A DNA stretch of 64,000 bases from Cryobacterium sp. Y82 (GCF_002929495.1 NZ_PJJJ01000033.1:174086-238085); one strand, 5' to 3'; shown: positions 34,097-43,510, numbered from the stretch's first letter. Made by a program: numbers and translations. Notes: generated by a model from the sequence alone, not told the origin.

Positions 34097-34947
34097 TGGC
34101 GAAGGCGCGAAACCTCGGTTCCACCGGCGATTCAACGGGACGTTTGGGCGGTGACGCGCCGTCAGGTCAACCCGGCGATCACATCGAGTCGGCCAATACG
34201 GCCGACTCTGCCGGCCAGCCCTGGGCCGGTCGCGAGTTCGAGGCAAATCTCGATGCCGGCGATGACGGATCCGCACCCGCACCCCTTGCTGAGGCGCTCG
34301 CCCGCTTTCAGGCGCGAGAGGCCGGCGAAGAGAGCGTCATCGATGCCATTCGCGGGTCCCGCCTGCTCATCCCCCTGGTGACCAAGCTCGGCGATGTCGC
34401 CCTAAACGAGCTCGGCCAGACGATCGATAAAACCCAGGAGCTGTCGATCATCACGGTGGCCGGTCCGGACGGCCGCACCGTACTGCCTGCTTTCTCTTCT
34501 ACCGCCGCCATGACGGTCTGGAATCCCCTCGCCCGGCCCGTTCCAGCGGATGCCGTGCGCGTCGCCCTGGCCGCCGCGCAGGAAAATACCGACCTCGTCG
34601 TGCTCGACCCGACCTCGCCCGGTGAATTCGTCATTCGACGTCCGGCCCTGTGGGCCATCGCCCAATCCTTGCCGTGGACACCGAGTTACGCCAATCACCA
34701 CGTCGCCGACGCGTTCACGGCATCGATCGCGACCGAGCTTTCGGTCCTGACCGTTCAGCTCTCCGCCGGTGATCCGCTTGGCCACCTCACCGGCCCCGAG
34801 CTCGTGGTTCAACTGGAACTGGTCGACGGCCTCAGCCAGACTGACCTCGACGCAATCCTCACTCGTCTCGGCGCTCGCTGGTCGGAAAGCGAGACCATCA
34901 CGGCCGGCGTTGATTCGTTGAGCGTCAAGCTCGTCGCCTCGGCCTGA
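34096..34947 (+). CDS. SseB-family protein
   Basis: A 283-residue protein with a long, acidic low-complexity N-terminus (about residues 1-75) and an SseB domain (about 75-230). Recognisable segments are RGSRLLIPLVTK, LSIITVAGPDGRTVLPAFSS and DLVVLDPTSPGEFVIRRPALWAIAQ. SseB-like proteins in actinobacteria follow priA and precede infC regions; their role is unknown, although some act as sulfurtransferase-associated or secretion factors in other bacteria. Its ATG overlaps the priA stop (TAATG), so it is co-translated with the histidine genes. No membrane helix or cofactor motif is visible. Confidence 0.85.
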   Translation: MAKARNLGSTGDSTGRLGGDAPSGQPGDHIESANTADSAGQPWAGREFEANLDAGDDGSAPAPLAEALARFQAREAGEESVIDAIRGSRLLIPLVTKLGDVALNELGQTIDKTQELSIITVAGPDGRTVLPAFSSTAAMTVWNPLARPVPADAVRVALAAAQENTDLVVLDPTSPGEFVIRRPALWAIAQSLPWTPSYANHHVADAFTASIATELSVLTVQLSAGDPLGHLTGPELVVQLELVDGLSQTDLDAILTRLGARWSESETITAGVDSLSVKLVASA

Positions 34948-35003
34948 TACCCGATATTGGCCGTGTTCAGTGGGCTGTCGGTGGGTCAGGCGACAATGAC
35001 GGT

Positions 35004-38000
35004 ATGACCGACGTTCTCGATCGATTCTCCCCGGCGGCCCGGGCGTGGTTCACCGAGGCGTTTGCTGCGCCCACCGCAGCGCAGCTCGGTGCGTGGACTG
35101 CGATCGCGCAAGGGTCGCATGCCCTCGTCGTGGCACCCACTGGATCGGGCAAGACCCTCGCCGCATTCCTCTGGGCCATCGACCGGCTGGCGCACGAGTC
35201 AGAACCGGTATCAGCCGGGCGCGGTGCCCGTGGGCGCGGAACCCGTGTGCTTTATATCTCACCGCTCAAAGCCCTCGGCGTCGATGTTGAACGCAACCTC
35301 ACTGCCCCGCTAGTGGGAATCAGCCGGGCCGCGCAACGCCTCGGACTTCAGCCGCCACAGGTCACGGTCGGTGTGCGTTCCGGAGACACGCCGAGCGCCG
35401 ACCGCCGCAAATTGGTCACCTCGCCCCCCGACATCCTCATCACCACTCCGGAATCCTTGTTTCTGATGCTGACGTCGGCAGCTCGGGAATCGCTGAGAGA
35501 TGTGCAGACGATCATCATCGACGAGATACACGCGGTCGCGGCCAGTAAGCGCGGCGCCCACCTCGCCGTATCTCTCGAACGCCTCGACGCGCTCCTCGGC
35601 CACCCGGCCCAGCGCATCGGGCTGTCGGCCACCGTGCGCCCGCAGAGCGAAGTGGCGCGCTTTCTCGGTGGCGCCGCGTCCGTTCAGATCGTCGCGCCGC
35701 CCACCCAGAAACGGTTCGACCTGCGAGTGGTCGTGCCGGTTGAGGACATGAGCGACCTCGGACCGGTACCGCAACGCGAAGGGGTCACATCGGCCGCTGC
35801 TCCGCAAACCGGGTCTATCTGGCCCCACGTTGAGGAGGCCATCGTTGACGAGGTGCTGGCGCACTCCTCGAGCATTGTGTTCGCGAATTCACGGAGACTT
35901 ACTGAACGCCTGACCGCCCGGTTCAACGAAATCTATGCCGATCGCCTGGCCGGGGCGGAGGCATCCGCTCTGGTGCCCGTCTTGGCTGCCGAGGGCGAGA
36001 TGGCCGAACACGGTGTGATGCGCCCGCCGGCCGAGCTGATGGGGGCAAGCGGGCAGAGCGCAGGCGCCGCGCCGTTGCTCGCGCGGGCGCATCACGGGTC
36101 GGTCAGTAAGGAACAACGGGCGCTCATTGAAGACGACCTGAAATCGGGGCGGCTGCGCTGTGTCGTCGCGACCTCGAGCCTGGAACTCGGTATCGACATG
36201 GGTGCCGTCGATCTGGTCGTGCAGGTTGAATCGCCACCGTCGGTGTCGAGCGGGCTGCAGCGGCTCGGCCGCGCCGGGCACCAAGTGGGTGAGATTTCGC
36301 GCGGGGTGATCTACCCCAAGCATCGAGCCGACCTTATCCACGCGGCGGTTGCCGCCGAGCGCATGGTGGCCGGCGCCATCGAATCCCTGCGGGTACCAAC
36401 CAACCCGCTCGACATTCTGGCGCAGCAGACAGTCGCAGCCTGCGCGCTCGAGCCCATCGACGTGGAGACCTGGTTTGACACGGTGCGGCGCAGCGCACCG
36501 TTTGCGACCCTGCCACGCTCGGCCTACGAGGCGACCCTCGACCTGCTCGCCGGGCGCTACCCGTCTGACCAGTTCGCCGAACTGCGCCCGCGCATTGTCT
36601 GGGATCGAGACGCCGGTACCCTGACCGGGCGGCCCGGAGCGCAACGCCTGGCCGTGACAAGCGGCGGCACCATTCCCGACCGCGGCCTGTTCGGCGTCTT
36701 CATGGTCGGCGGGGAACAGGTCACCGGCAAACGGGTCGGTGAACTCGACGAGGAGATGGTCTACGAGTCGCGTGTGAACGACATCTTCGCCCTCGGCACC
36801 ACCAGCTGGCGTATCCAGGAGATCACGCACGACCGGGTGCTCGTCGTCCCTGCTTTCGGCCAGCCAGGACGGCTTCCGTTCTGGAAGGGTGATGGCCTCG
36901 GCCGCCCGGCCGAACTCGGCCAGGCCATCGGGGCGTTCGTGCGCGAGGTCGGGGCCCTGCCTCCCCTCGAAGCTCAGGCTCGCTGCGCGGTGGGCGGCCT
37001 CGACCAGCGCGCAATTAACAACCTGCTGGCCTTCCTCGCCGAGCAGCGCGCGGTCACCGGGCAGCTCCCAACCGACCGCACCCTCGTGGTCGAACGCTTT
37101 CGCGATGAACTGGGCGACTGGCGGGTTGTGCTGCACTCCCCGTTCGGCACTCCGGTGCACGCGCCGTGGGCGCTCGCCGTGGGCGCTCGGGTGCGCGAAC
37201 GCTACGGAATCGACGGCTCCTGTGTTGCAAGTGACGACGGTATCGTCGTGCGCATCCCCGACACCGAAACCGAACCGCCCGGCAGCGAACTCTTCGTTTT
37301 CGACCCCGATGAGCTTGAGCAGATCGTCATCGACGAGGTCGGTGGCTCAGCCCTGTTCGCTTCCCGGTTTCGGGAGTGCGCTGCCCGGGCACTGCTGCTG
37401 CCCAGGTACAAACCCGGCGCCCGCTCGCCGCTGTGGCAGCAAAGGCAGAAGGCCGCCCAACTGCTCGACGTGGCCCGCACCTTTCCCACCTTTCCGATCA
37501 TTCTTGAGACCCTGCGTGAATGCCTTCAAGACGTGTACGATTTGCCGGCCCTCGCGGTGTTGTCCCGGCAGATCGCCTCCCGCGAATTGCGTCTGGTTGA
37601 CACCGTGACCGAGACCGCCAGCCCGTTCGCGAGCACATTGCTGTTCGGCTACGTCGCTGCCTTCATGTACGAGGGCGACACCCCGCTGGCCGAGCGGCGC
37701 GCCACCGCCCTTGCCATCGATTCGAGCCTGCTCGCCGAACTGCTGGGGCGGGTCGAACTACGTGAGCTCCTCGACCCGAGTGTCATTGCCCAAACCGACC
37801 GAGAACTGCAACGGCTCGCGCCGGATTACCTGGCCAAGGGCATGGAAGGTGTCGCCGATCTGTTGCGCACCCTGGGCCCGCTCAGCACCACCGAGGTCTC
37901 CGAGCGGATGCTTAATCTCCCGCCGGAATCGCTGCCCGCGCAGGGCCTGCTGCCCGCGCAGGGCCTGCCCGGCCTCCTTCCCGCCGAGCAGGCCCTGCTG

Positions 38001-39677
38001 GGCCTGGTCGGGCTGCGCCGCGCTGTGCGCGTGAGCATCGGAGGTGAGGAACGCTGGGCCGCGGTCGAAGACGCCAGCCGATTGCGCGATGCGCTCGGCG
38101 TTCCCCTGCCGATCGGGGTGTCCGCCGCGTTTACCGAATCCGTGGCTGATCCGCTCGGCGATCTGGTGAGCCGCTACGCACGCTCGCACGGGCCCTTCAC
38201 CACCGGCGCCGTCGCCGACCGGTTTGGCCTCGGCACGGCCGTCGTGCAGATTGCCCTCGGACGCCTCGCCGACGCCCGGCGGATCGTTGCCGGCGAATTC
38301 CGGCCAAACGGTACTGGCTTGGAATGGTGCGACTCCGAGGTGCTGCGGCGCCTGCGCCGGCGCTCCCTTGCGGCGCTTCGGCACGAGGTGGAACCGGTGG
38401 ACCAGCAGGCCATCGGACGGTTCCTGCCGGTCTGGCAACATGTCGGAGGCAAGCTGCGCGGAATCGACGGCGTCGCATCCGTTGTGGAACAGCTCGAAGG
38501 GGCGCGCATTCCGGCGTCCGCCTGGGAGACGCTCATTTTGCCGGCCCGGGTGAGCGGCTACCAACCGGGCATGCTCGACGAACTCACCAACGCGGGGGAG
38601 GTGCTCTGGGCGGGGGCGGGAACCCTCGCCGGCAACGATGGTTGGGTCAGTCTGCACCTGGCCGAAACGGCCCAGCTCACCCTGCCGCTCCCCATCGATG
38701 TGGAGACCACGCCGCTACAGCAGGAGATCCTCGCGACCCTGGGCGGCGGTGGTGCCTACTTCTTCCGGCAGCTGGCTGATGCCGTCGGCAGCCAGGACGA
38801 CGCCGCGCTGGTGCAGGCGTTGTGGGACCTGGTCTGGTCCGGTTTGATCAACAATGACACGTTCGCTCCGGTGCGGTCGCTGTTGGCCGGCGGGCATACG
38901 GCCCACCGGCAGAGCAGGGCCGCGCCGCGCGCCCGTCTGCATCGTGGGCGTTCGATGCCGCGGCCGAACCTGCCGAGTCGCAGTGGTCCGCCGACGGTGT
39001 CCGGTCGCTGGTCGATCCTTCCGGTGGCCGACGAGTCGCCGACGCGTCGCGCGCATGCCCTGGGGGAGACCCTGCTCGAACGTTACGGTGTGGTGACTCG
39101 GGGAGCGGTGATGGCCGAAGGTGTTCTGGGCGGATTCTCCCTCGTCTACCGCACGCTCACCGGGTTTGAAGAGATGGCCCGCTGCCGCCGCGGCTATTTC
39201 ATCGAAGGGCTCGGCGCCGCCCAGTTCGCTACCGGTGGCACGATCGACCGGCTGCGTACCTTCGCAGTGGGGCCGTCCGCCTCGTCGGGCAGGCGCAGTG
39301 CCGCACCGGCCAGTGCGATAGCCCTGGCCGCGACGGATCCGGCGAACGCCTATGGCGCCGCGCTGCCCTGGCCGACCCTGCCTGGCGACACCACCCACCG
39401 ACCGGGCCGGAAGGCGGGTGCACTCGTCGTTCTTGTCGACGGTGCCCTCGTGCTGTACGTCGAGCGCGGCGGCAAAACGGTGGTGGCTTTTGAAACGGAT
39501 GAGCAGGTGCTCGAGGCGGCCACCGTGAGTCTGGCCGCCCTGGTCACCAACGGTCGCGTGCAGAGGATTGCGGTGGAAACGGTCAACGGTGTGTTCGTGA
39601 TCGGCACCGACGTGGGCGTGGCCCTGCGCTCAGCCGGGTTCACCGAGACCCCGAAAGGACTGAGGCTGCGTGCCTGA
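35004..39677 (+). CDS. lhr: ATP-dependent helicase Lhr (long form)
   Basis: A 1557-residue superfamily 2 helicase. The N-terminal Lhr core has Walker A PTGSGKT (residues 45-51), DEIH (173-176), motif III-like GLSATVR and motif VI QRLGRAGH, then the winged helix and Lhr-specific domains. The C-terminal about 700 residues match the long Lhr extension seen in Mycobacterium (about 1500 residues). Lhr is a DNA-repair 3'-5' translocase with RNA:DNA unwinding activity. A short repeat LPAQGLLPAQGLPGLLPAEQ occurs near residue 980, and a basic linker (RAAPRARLHRGRSMPRPN) near 1310. GACAAT six nt before the ATG could be a degenerate -10. nei overlaps its end by 8 nt. Confidence 0.95.
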   Translation: MTDVLDRFSPAARAWFTEAFAAPTAAQLGAWTAIAQGSHALVVAPTGSGKTLAAFLWAIDRLAHESEPVSAGRGARGRGTRVLYISPLKALGVDVERNLTAPLVGISRAAQRLGLQPPQVTVGVRSGDTPSADRRKLVTSPPDILITTPESLFLMLTSAARESLRDVQTIIIDEIHAVAASKRGAHLAVSLERLDALLGHPAQRIGLSATVRPQSEVARFLGGAASVQIVAPPTQKRFDLRVVVPVEDMSDLGPVPQREGVTSAAAPQTGSIWPHVEEAIVDEVLAHSSSIVFANSRRLTERLTARFNEIYADRLAGAEASALVPVLAAEGEMAEHGVMRPPAELMGASGQSAGAAPLLARAHHGSVSKEQRALIEDDLKSGRLRCVVATSSLELGIDMGAVDLVVQVESPPSVSSGLQRLGRAGHQVGEISRGVIYPKHRADLIHAAVAAERMVAGAIESLRVPTNPLDILAQQTVAACALEPIDVETWFDTVRRSAPFATLPRSAYEATLDLLAGRYPSDQFAELRPRIVWDRDAGTLTGRPGAQRLAVTSGGTIPDRGLFGVFMVGGEQVTGKRVGELDEEMVYESRVNDIFALGTTSWRIQEITHDRVLVVPAFGQPGRLPFWKGDGLGRPAELGQAIGAFVREVGALPPLEAQARCAVGGLDQRAINNLLAFLAEQRAVTGQLPTDRTLVVERFRDELGDWRVVLHSPFGTPVHAPWALAVGARVRERYGIDGSCVASDDGIVVRIPDTETEPPGSELFVFDPDELEQIVIDEVGGSALFASRFRECAARALLLPRYKPGARSPLWQQRQKAAQLLDVARTFPTFPIILETLRECLQDVYDLPALAVLSRQIASRELRLVDTVTETASPFASTLLFGYVAAFMYEGDTPLAERRATALAIDSSLLAELLGRVELRELLDPSVIAQTDRELQRLAPDYLAKGMEGVADLLRTLGPLSTTEVSERMLNLPPESLPAQGLLPAQGLPGLLPAEQALLGLVGLRRAVRVSIGGEERWAAVEDASRLRDALGVPLPIGVSAAFTESVADPLGDLVSRYARSHGPFTTGAVADRFGLGTAVVQIALGRLADARRIVAGEFRPNGTGLEWCDSEVLRRLRRRSLAALRHEVEPVDQQAIGRFLPVWQHVGGKLRGIDGVASVVEQLEGARIPASAWETLILPARVSGYQPGMLDELTNAGEVLWAGAGTLAGNDGWVSLHLAETAQLTLPLPIDVETTPLQQEILATLGGGGAYFFRQLADAVGSQDDAALVQALWDLVWSGLINNDTFAPVRSLLAGGHTAHRQSRAAPRARLHRGRSMPRPNLPSRSGPPTVSGRWSILPVADESPTRRAHALGETLLERYGVVTRGAVMAEGVLGGFSLVYRTLTGFEEMARCRRGYFIEGLGAAQFATGGTIDRLRTFAVGPSASSGRRSAAPASAIALAATDPANAYGAALPWPTLPGDTTHRPGRKAGALVVLVDGALVLYVERGGKTVVAFETDEQVLEAATVSLAALVTNGRVQRIAVETVNGVFVIGTDVGVALRSAGFTETPKGLRLRA

Positions 39678-40458
39678 GGGCGATACCGTTTATCGCACCG
39701 CGCGCACCCTCGACCAGGCCCTGCGCGGCAGCATCCTGACCGGCTGCGACATTCGGGTACCCGCTTACGCCACCGTCGATCTGTCGGGGCAGACCGTGCA
39801 CGAGGTGGTCAGTCGCGGCAAACACCTGCTGCACCGGGTCGGTGAGACGAGCATCCACTCGCACTTGAAGATGGAGGGGGCCTGGCACCTCTACCGGCCA
39901 AACACCCGGTGGCAGCGGCCAGCCTTCCAGGCACGAATCGTGCTGCAGACGGCCGAGTGGGTCGCCGTCGGCTTCGAACTCGGCGTGCTGGAGCTTGTGC
40001 CGACCCGGGCGGAGTCCGAGGTGGTCGGCTACCTCGGACCCGACCTGCTCGATACCGGCTGGGGAGCGGGCGAGCGGGCGGAGGCCGCCAATCGCCTCGC
40101 CGCTCGGCCCGAGCAACCGGTCATTCTGGCCCTCGCCGACCAGCGTAATTTGGCCGGGCTGGGCAATGTCTATGTCAACGAGCTCTGTTTTCTGCGCGGA
40201 TTACTGCCGAACCGGCCCATGGCCGAGGTCACTGACGTGCCCGGGCTCGTGGGCCTGGCCCGACGCCTGATCCTGGCCAACAAAGACCGCGACGAACGCA
40301 CGACCACGGGCAACCTGCGTCGCGGAGCCCAAACCTGGGTCTACGGGCGAGGGGGGCAAGCGTGCCGTCGCTGCGGTACCCCTATCCGTCGCGGCACCCT
40401 GGGCCGAAGTGATGTCGAGCAGCGCAACACCTTCTGGTGCCCGCGCTGCCAGACCTGA
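39670..40458 (+). CDS. nei: endonuclease VIII-like DNA glycosylase (Nei)
   Basis: A 262-residue Fpg/Nei-family DNA glycosylase/AP lyase. After Met removal the catalytic Pro-Glu (MPEGDTVYRTARTL) would be N-terminal; the TVY pattern marks Nei rather than Fpg (which reads PELPEV). The helix-two-turn-helix appears as LADQRNLAGLGNVYVNELCF and the zinc finger as CRRCGTPIRRGT with CPRC at the end. It removes oxidised pyrimidines in base excision repair. The GTG start overlaps lhr by 8 nt, so the repair helicase and glycosylase are coupled, an arrangement known from mycobacteria (lhr-nei). Confidence 0.95.
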   Translation: MPEGDTVYRTARTLDQALRGSILTGCDIRVPAYATVDLSGQTVHEVVSRGKHLLHRVGETSIHSHLKMEGAWHLYRPNTRWQRPAFQARIVLQTAEWVAVGFELGVLELVPTRAESEVVGYLGPDLLDTGWGAGERAEAANRLAARPEQPVILALADQRNLAGLGNVYVNELCFLRGLLPNRPMAEVTDVPGLVGLARRLILANKDRDERTTTGNLRRGAQTWVYGRGGQACRRCGTPIRRGTLGRSDVEQRNTFWCPRCQT

Positions 40459-40484
40459 CTTGAGCCGCCGCCGGGGAACGCAAA

Positions 40485-40519
40485 ACGGATGCCGACGGTC
40501 GGTGACCAGCGGCATCCGT
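40485..40519. terminator. hairpin between convergent nei and DUF1844 genes
   Basis: A perfect 10-bp stem, ACGGATGCCG with CGGCATCCGT, separated by a 15-nt loop. Each arm contains the heptamer CGGATGC or its complement that is over-used in this window. No long T-run is present. Position suits a bidirectional terminator. Confidence 0.6.
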
Positions 40520-40533
40520 TCGTCGGAAGGAAG

Positions 40534-40935
40534 TTAGTTGACCGGGCCGGTGTACTTCTCACCGGGGCCCTCGCCGATCGCGTCGGGGAGAGCGGACGCC
40601 TCGCGGAACGCGAGCTGCAGGGAGCGCAGGCCGTCGCGCAGGCTGCGGGCGTGCATGTCGGCGATGTCGGGAGCGGCGGCCGTGACCAGTCCGGCGAGGG
40701 CCGTGATGAGCTTGCGTGCTTCGTCCAGGTCGATCTGGGCCTCGGGATCTTCGGCGAGGCCGCACTTCACGGCGGCCGCGCTCATCAAGTGCACCGCGGC
40801 CGTGGTGATGATCTCCACAGCGGCCACATCGGCGATATCGCGTGTCGCCTGCGCCGCCTCCTGCTCAAGAACCGCATCGTACTCAAGGCTCGCATCCTGC
40901 TCAAAACCTGTATCGTGCTCAAAACTTTGGCTCAT
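40534..40935 (-). CDS. DUF1844 protein
   Basis: A 133-residue protein; the DUF1844 core covers about residues 40-115 (AVHLMSAAAVKCGLAED, EARKLITALAGLVTAA) with an acidic N-terminal extension containing imperfect repeats (EHDTGFEQDASLEYDAVLEQ). Members are small actinobacterial and myxobacterial proteins of unknown role, typically adjacent to infC on the opposite strand, as here. The ATG at 40935 is divergent from infC with about 290 nt between. No membrane helix is predicted by eye. Confidence 0.85.
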   Translation of the reverse strand: MSQSFEHDTGFEQDASLEYDAVLEQEAAQATRDIADVAAVEIITTAAVHLMSAAAVKCGLAEDPEAQIDLDEARKLITALAGLVTAAAPDIADMHARSLRDGLRSLQLAFREASALPDAIGEGPGEKYTGPVN

Positions 40936-41225
40936 TGCATTCCTCTGCTAGACTCATTATTGGTTCCGGGACAATAGTCTCGGTACGAAAGTGGAGAATC
41001 TCCCACCCGCGCATACCGCTTCATCAAGGTTACCGGGTAGTTCGCACTCCGCCGTCGTTTCATCACCTCCCTTGGGGAAGGTGGCAGAGCGAGGGTAGAC
41101 AGGGTGTCGTGTGAAGCAGGTTAACGAGAATGTTGGCTTGGAAAACGCGTGATTTTCCTCTCTTCGTCCCCAGTCGGCATCCGCTGGCTGGTTGTGATCA
41201 CGAAGTTAACCAGGAGGAGAGACGC
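40927..41225 (+). promoter_or_regulatory. infC promoter and long 5' leader
   Basis: TTGGCT (40927-40932) and TAGACT (40949-40954) are 16 nt apart and could form the infC-rpmI-rplT promoter, overlapping the divergent DUF1844 start. The transcript would carry a leader of about 265 nt. It includes an approximate stem-loop, CACCTCCCTTGGGGAAGGTG (41066-41085), and ends in AGGAGG (41212-41217). Long leaders before infC are used for L20 autoregulation in Bacillus; whether that is true here is unknown. Confidence 0.5.
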
Positions 41226-41852
41226 ATCAGCGATCCCCGTACAAATGACCGTATACGCGTCCCCGAAGTTCGTCTCGTTGGTCCCAACGGCGAGCAGGTC
41301 GGGGTCGTGGCGATTGATGTTGCCCTGCGCCTGGCACAGGATGCCGACCTCGACCTCGTCGAAGTTGCACCCGAAGCCAAGCCGCCCGTGGCCAAGATCA
41401 TGGACTACGGCAAATTCAAGTACGAGGCTGCGCAGAAGGCCAAGGAGGCCAGGCGCAACCAGGCGAACACGATCCTCAAAGAGGTTCGGTTTCGTCTCAA
41501 GATTGATACGCACGACTACGAGACCAAGCGCAAACGCGCAGAAGGCTTCCTGAAGAGCGGTGACAAGGTCAAGGCCATGATTCTTTTTCGTGGCCGTGAA
41601 CAGTCCCGGCCCGATCAGGGCGTACGACTGCTCCAAAAATTTGCCGAGGATGTCGCCGAGTACGGTTCCGTGGAATCTACTCCGATGATCGACGGTCGAA
41701 ACATGGTCATGGTGATTGGCCCGTTGAAAAACAAGTCAGAAGCCAAGGCTGAGATTAACGCCCACAAGGCTGCCGAGAAGGCAGACAAGGTCGCCGATAA
41801 GGCAGACAAGGTTGCCGACAAGGCAGCGAAACAGGAGGAACCACATGCCTAA
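41226..41852 (+). CDS. infC: translation initiation factor IF-3, ATC start codon
   Basis: A 208-residue IF-3. Conserved sequence begins at once with [19 protein letters not shown], and its first codon is ATC at 41226, 8 nt after a perfect AGGAGG. No ATG, GTG or TTG lies between the Shine-Dalgarno and the conserved region, and an in-frame ATG at 41130 is upstream of the Shine-Dalgarno with unconserved product. The AUC start fits the known rule that infC uses a rare start codon so IF-3 can sense its own level. The C-terminal domain ([20 protein letters not shown]) is complete; a Lys/Asp/Ala repeat tail ([18 protein letters not shown]) follows. It overlaps rpmI by 8 nt. Confidence 0.93.
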   Translation: MSDPRTNDRIRVPEVRLVGPNGEQVGVVAIDVALRLAQDADLDLVEVAPEAKPPVAKIMDYGKFKYEAAQKAKEARRNQANTILKEVRFRLKIDTHDYETKRKRAEGFLKSGDKVKAMILFRGREQSRPDQGVRLLQKFAEDVAEYGSVESTPMIDGRNMVMVIGPLKNKSEAKAEINAHKAAEKADKVADKADKVADKAAKQEEPHA

Positions 41853-42039
41853 GATGAAGACCCACTCCGGAACCAAGAAGCGTTTCAAGGTCACCGGCAG
41901 CGGAAAGATCATGAAGCAGCAGGCCGGACTTCGACACAACCTCGAGGTCAAGAGCACGCAGCGCAAGTCCCGTTTGAACCAGGACCAGGTGCTGGCTAAG
42001 TCGGATCAGAAGACCATCAAGAAGCTTCTCGGTCTGTAA
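41845..42039 (+). CDS. rpmI: 50S ribosomal protein L35
   Basis: A 64-residue basic ribosomal protein with the L35 signature [20 protein letters not shown] and the [14 protein letters not shown] C-terminal half. The ATG at 41845 is inside the end of infC (8-nt overlap) and follows AGGAGG, so translation is coupled to infC. The gene is the middle of infC-rpmI-rplT, conserved across bacteria. Confidence 0.97.
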   Translation: MPKMKTHSGTKKRFKVTGSGKIMKQQAGLRHNLEVKSTQRKSRLNQDQVLAKSDQKTIKKLLGL

Positions 42040-42088
42040 TTTTTAGGTCAGTAAACAGGCCTCGTTAACGAATAAGGATTTGTAAAAA

Positions 42089-42481
42089 ATGGCAAGAGTA
42101 AAGAGGGCCGTAAACGCCCACAAGAGTCGCCGCGTTATTCTCGAACGCGCCAAGGGCTACCGCGGTCAGCGTTCACGCCTGGTCACCAAGGCCAAGGAGC
42201 AGCTCACTCACTCCTTCACCTATAGCTACCGTGACCGTCGCGCACGCAAGGGCGACTTCCGTCGCCTGTGGATCCAGCGGATCAACGCTGCATCGCGCGC
42301 GAACGGCCTTACCTACAACCGTCTGATCCAGGGCCTCGGCCTGGCTGGCATCGAGGTTGACCGTCGTATCCTCGCCGACCTGGCCGTCAACGAGGCAGCG
42401 ACGTTCGCCGCCCTCGTCGAGAGCGCCAAGGCAGCCCTTCCCGCCGACACCTCGGCACCGAAGATCGCCGTCACGGCGTAA
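42089..42481 (+). CDS. rplT: 50S ribosomal protein L20
   Basis: A 130-residue early-assembly ribosomal protein: [19 protein letters not shown], then [19 protein letters not shown] and [23 protein letters not shown]. An extra about 12 residues at the C-terminus (SAPKIAVTA) is common in actinobacteria. AAGGATTTG upstream is the likely ribosome-binding site. L20 represses its own operon in several bacteria. A strong terminator lies 75 nt downstream. Confidence 0.98.
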   Translation: MARVKRAVNAHKSRRVILERAKGYRGQRSRLVTKAKEQLTHSFTYSYRDRRARKGDFRRLWIQRINAASRANGLTYNRLIQGLGLAGIEVDRRILADLAVNEAATFAALVESAKAALPADTSAPKIAVTA

Positions 42482-42555
42482 AGCGCTACCTGATCGATTC
42501 ATCACCGGTTGCCTCCTGGGCGTTATGTGGTGAACCGGTCAAAATTTCAGATGGA

Positions 42556-42588
42556 GGAGCGGGCGACCTGGTCGCCCGCTCCTTTTTT
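42556..42588 (+). terminator. intrinsic terminator of infC-rpmI-rplT
   Basis: A 12-bp perfect stem GGAGCGGGCGAC/GTCGCCCGCTCC with a CTG loop, immediately followed by TTTTTT. The best Rho-independent terminator in the window. Confidence 0.95.
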
Positions 42589-42607
42589 GTACCCAACGTT
42601 GTGCCCC

Positions 42608-42613
42608 TAAACT
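42608..42613 (+). promoter_or_regulatory. putative leaderless -10 box of the TrmH-type gene
   Basis: TAAACT, then GGGTAC, then ATG at 42620 (6-nt spacing). It lies just after the rplT terminator, which makes an independent promoter necessary. Confidence 0.58.
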
Positions 42614-42619
42614 GGGTAC

Positions 42620-43420
42620 ATGCTTGATAATCCACGTTCACCGCGCGTCCGTTCCGTCGCAAAACTTGCCAAGCGCGACGCGCGCCTCGAGTCCGGTCTG
42701 TTCCTGCTCGAAGGCCCGCAGGCCGTTTCCGAAGCCCTCACCTTTCGTCCAGAGCTCGTCGTGGAGCTGTTTGCGACGCCCACCGCGCTCGACCGCTACA
42801 CCGACTTGGCCCAGAAGGCCGTAGACGCCCAGGTCGAGGTGGAGTTCGTCTCCGAAGAGGTGCTCGAGGCCATGGCCGACACGGTCACCCCGCAGGGCTT
42901 CGTGGCTGTCTGCCACCAGTTCCCCACGTCGGTAAAAAAGATCTTCAACGCCGAACCCAAGCTCGTCGCGATTCTCGAAGAGGTACGCGACCCGGGCAAC
43001 GCCGGCACCATCATTCGGGCAGCGGATGCCGCGGGCGCGGATGCCGTCATCCTCACCGGTCGCAGCGTCGACCTGTACAACCCCAAGGTCATCCGTTCCT
43101 CGACCGGCTCCATTTTTCACCTGCCCGTCGCTATCGCGGCTGATCTCTCCGACGTGCTCGATCGTGCCAAGGCCGCCGGGCTGCAGCTGTTCGCCGCCGA
43201 CATCAAGGGCTCGGACTTGCTCACAGCCCGCAACGAGGGGCTGCTCGCGAAACCGACCGTGTGGGTTTTTGGTAATGAAGCTCGCGGCTTGACCGACGAA
43301 GACCTGGCCCGGGTCGACCGCAGTGTGAGCGTACCGATCTACGGCGAAGCCGAGTCGATGAACCTCGCAACCGCGGCATCCGTTTGCCTGTATGAGAGCG
43401 CGTTCGCCCAGCGCGCCTGA
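42620..43420 (+). CDS. TrmH/SpoU-family RNA 2'-O-methyltransferase
   Basis: A 266-residue SPOUT-fold enzyme. N-terminal L30e-like substrate-binding domain (about residues 1-95), then the knot domain with [20 protein letters not shown] (motif 1), [11 protein letters not shown] (motif 2 region) and the SAM-binding [18 protein letters not shown] near the end. The family 2'-O-methylates tRNA or 23S rRNA nucleotides; the target cannot be set from sequence. It commonly lies between rplT and pheS in actinobacteria; here the amino acid ABC genes intervene. It has its own probable leaderless promoter. Confidence 0.93.
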   Translation: MLDNPRSPRVRSVAKLAKRDARLESGLFLLEGPQAVSEALTFRPELVVELFATPTALDRYTDLAQKAVDAQVEVEFVSEEVLEAMADTVTPQGFVAVCHQFPTSVKKIFNAEPKLVAILEEVRDPGNAGTIIRAADAAGADAVILTGRSVDLYNPKVIRSSTGSIFHLPVAIAADLSDVLDRAKAAGLQLFAADIKGSDLLTARNEGLLAKPTVWVFGNEARGLTDEDLARVDRSVSVPIYGEAESMNLATAASVCLYESAFAQRA

Positions 43421-43444
43421 CGTACTGCCTAGCACAAATACGCG

Positions 43445-43482
43445 ATGCCCGGACTGTTACAAAAGCGTTGCTGTCCGGGCAT
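43445..43482 (+). terminator. possible terminator after the TrmH-type gene
   Basis: ATGCCCGGAC pairs perfectly with GTCCGGGCAT across an 18-nt loop, 24 nt after the stop codon. Only TTGG follows, so termination may be weak or factor-dependent. Confidence 0.5.
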
Positions 43483-43510
43483 TTGGCATGTCCAGACAGG
43501 CGTTCTGTCC

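Noticed and set aside
41130..41225. ATG start for infC with 32 extra residues.
   Set aside because: The frame runs through the Shine-Dalgarno of the true start, and its residues are not conserved in IF-3.
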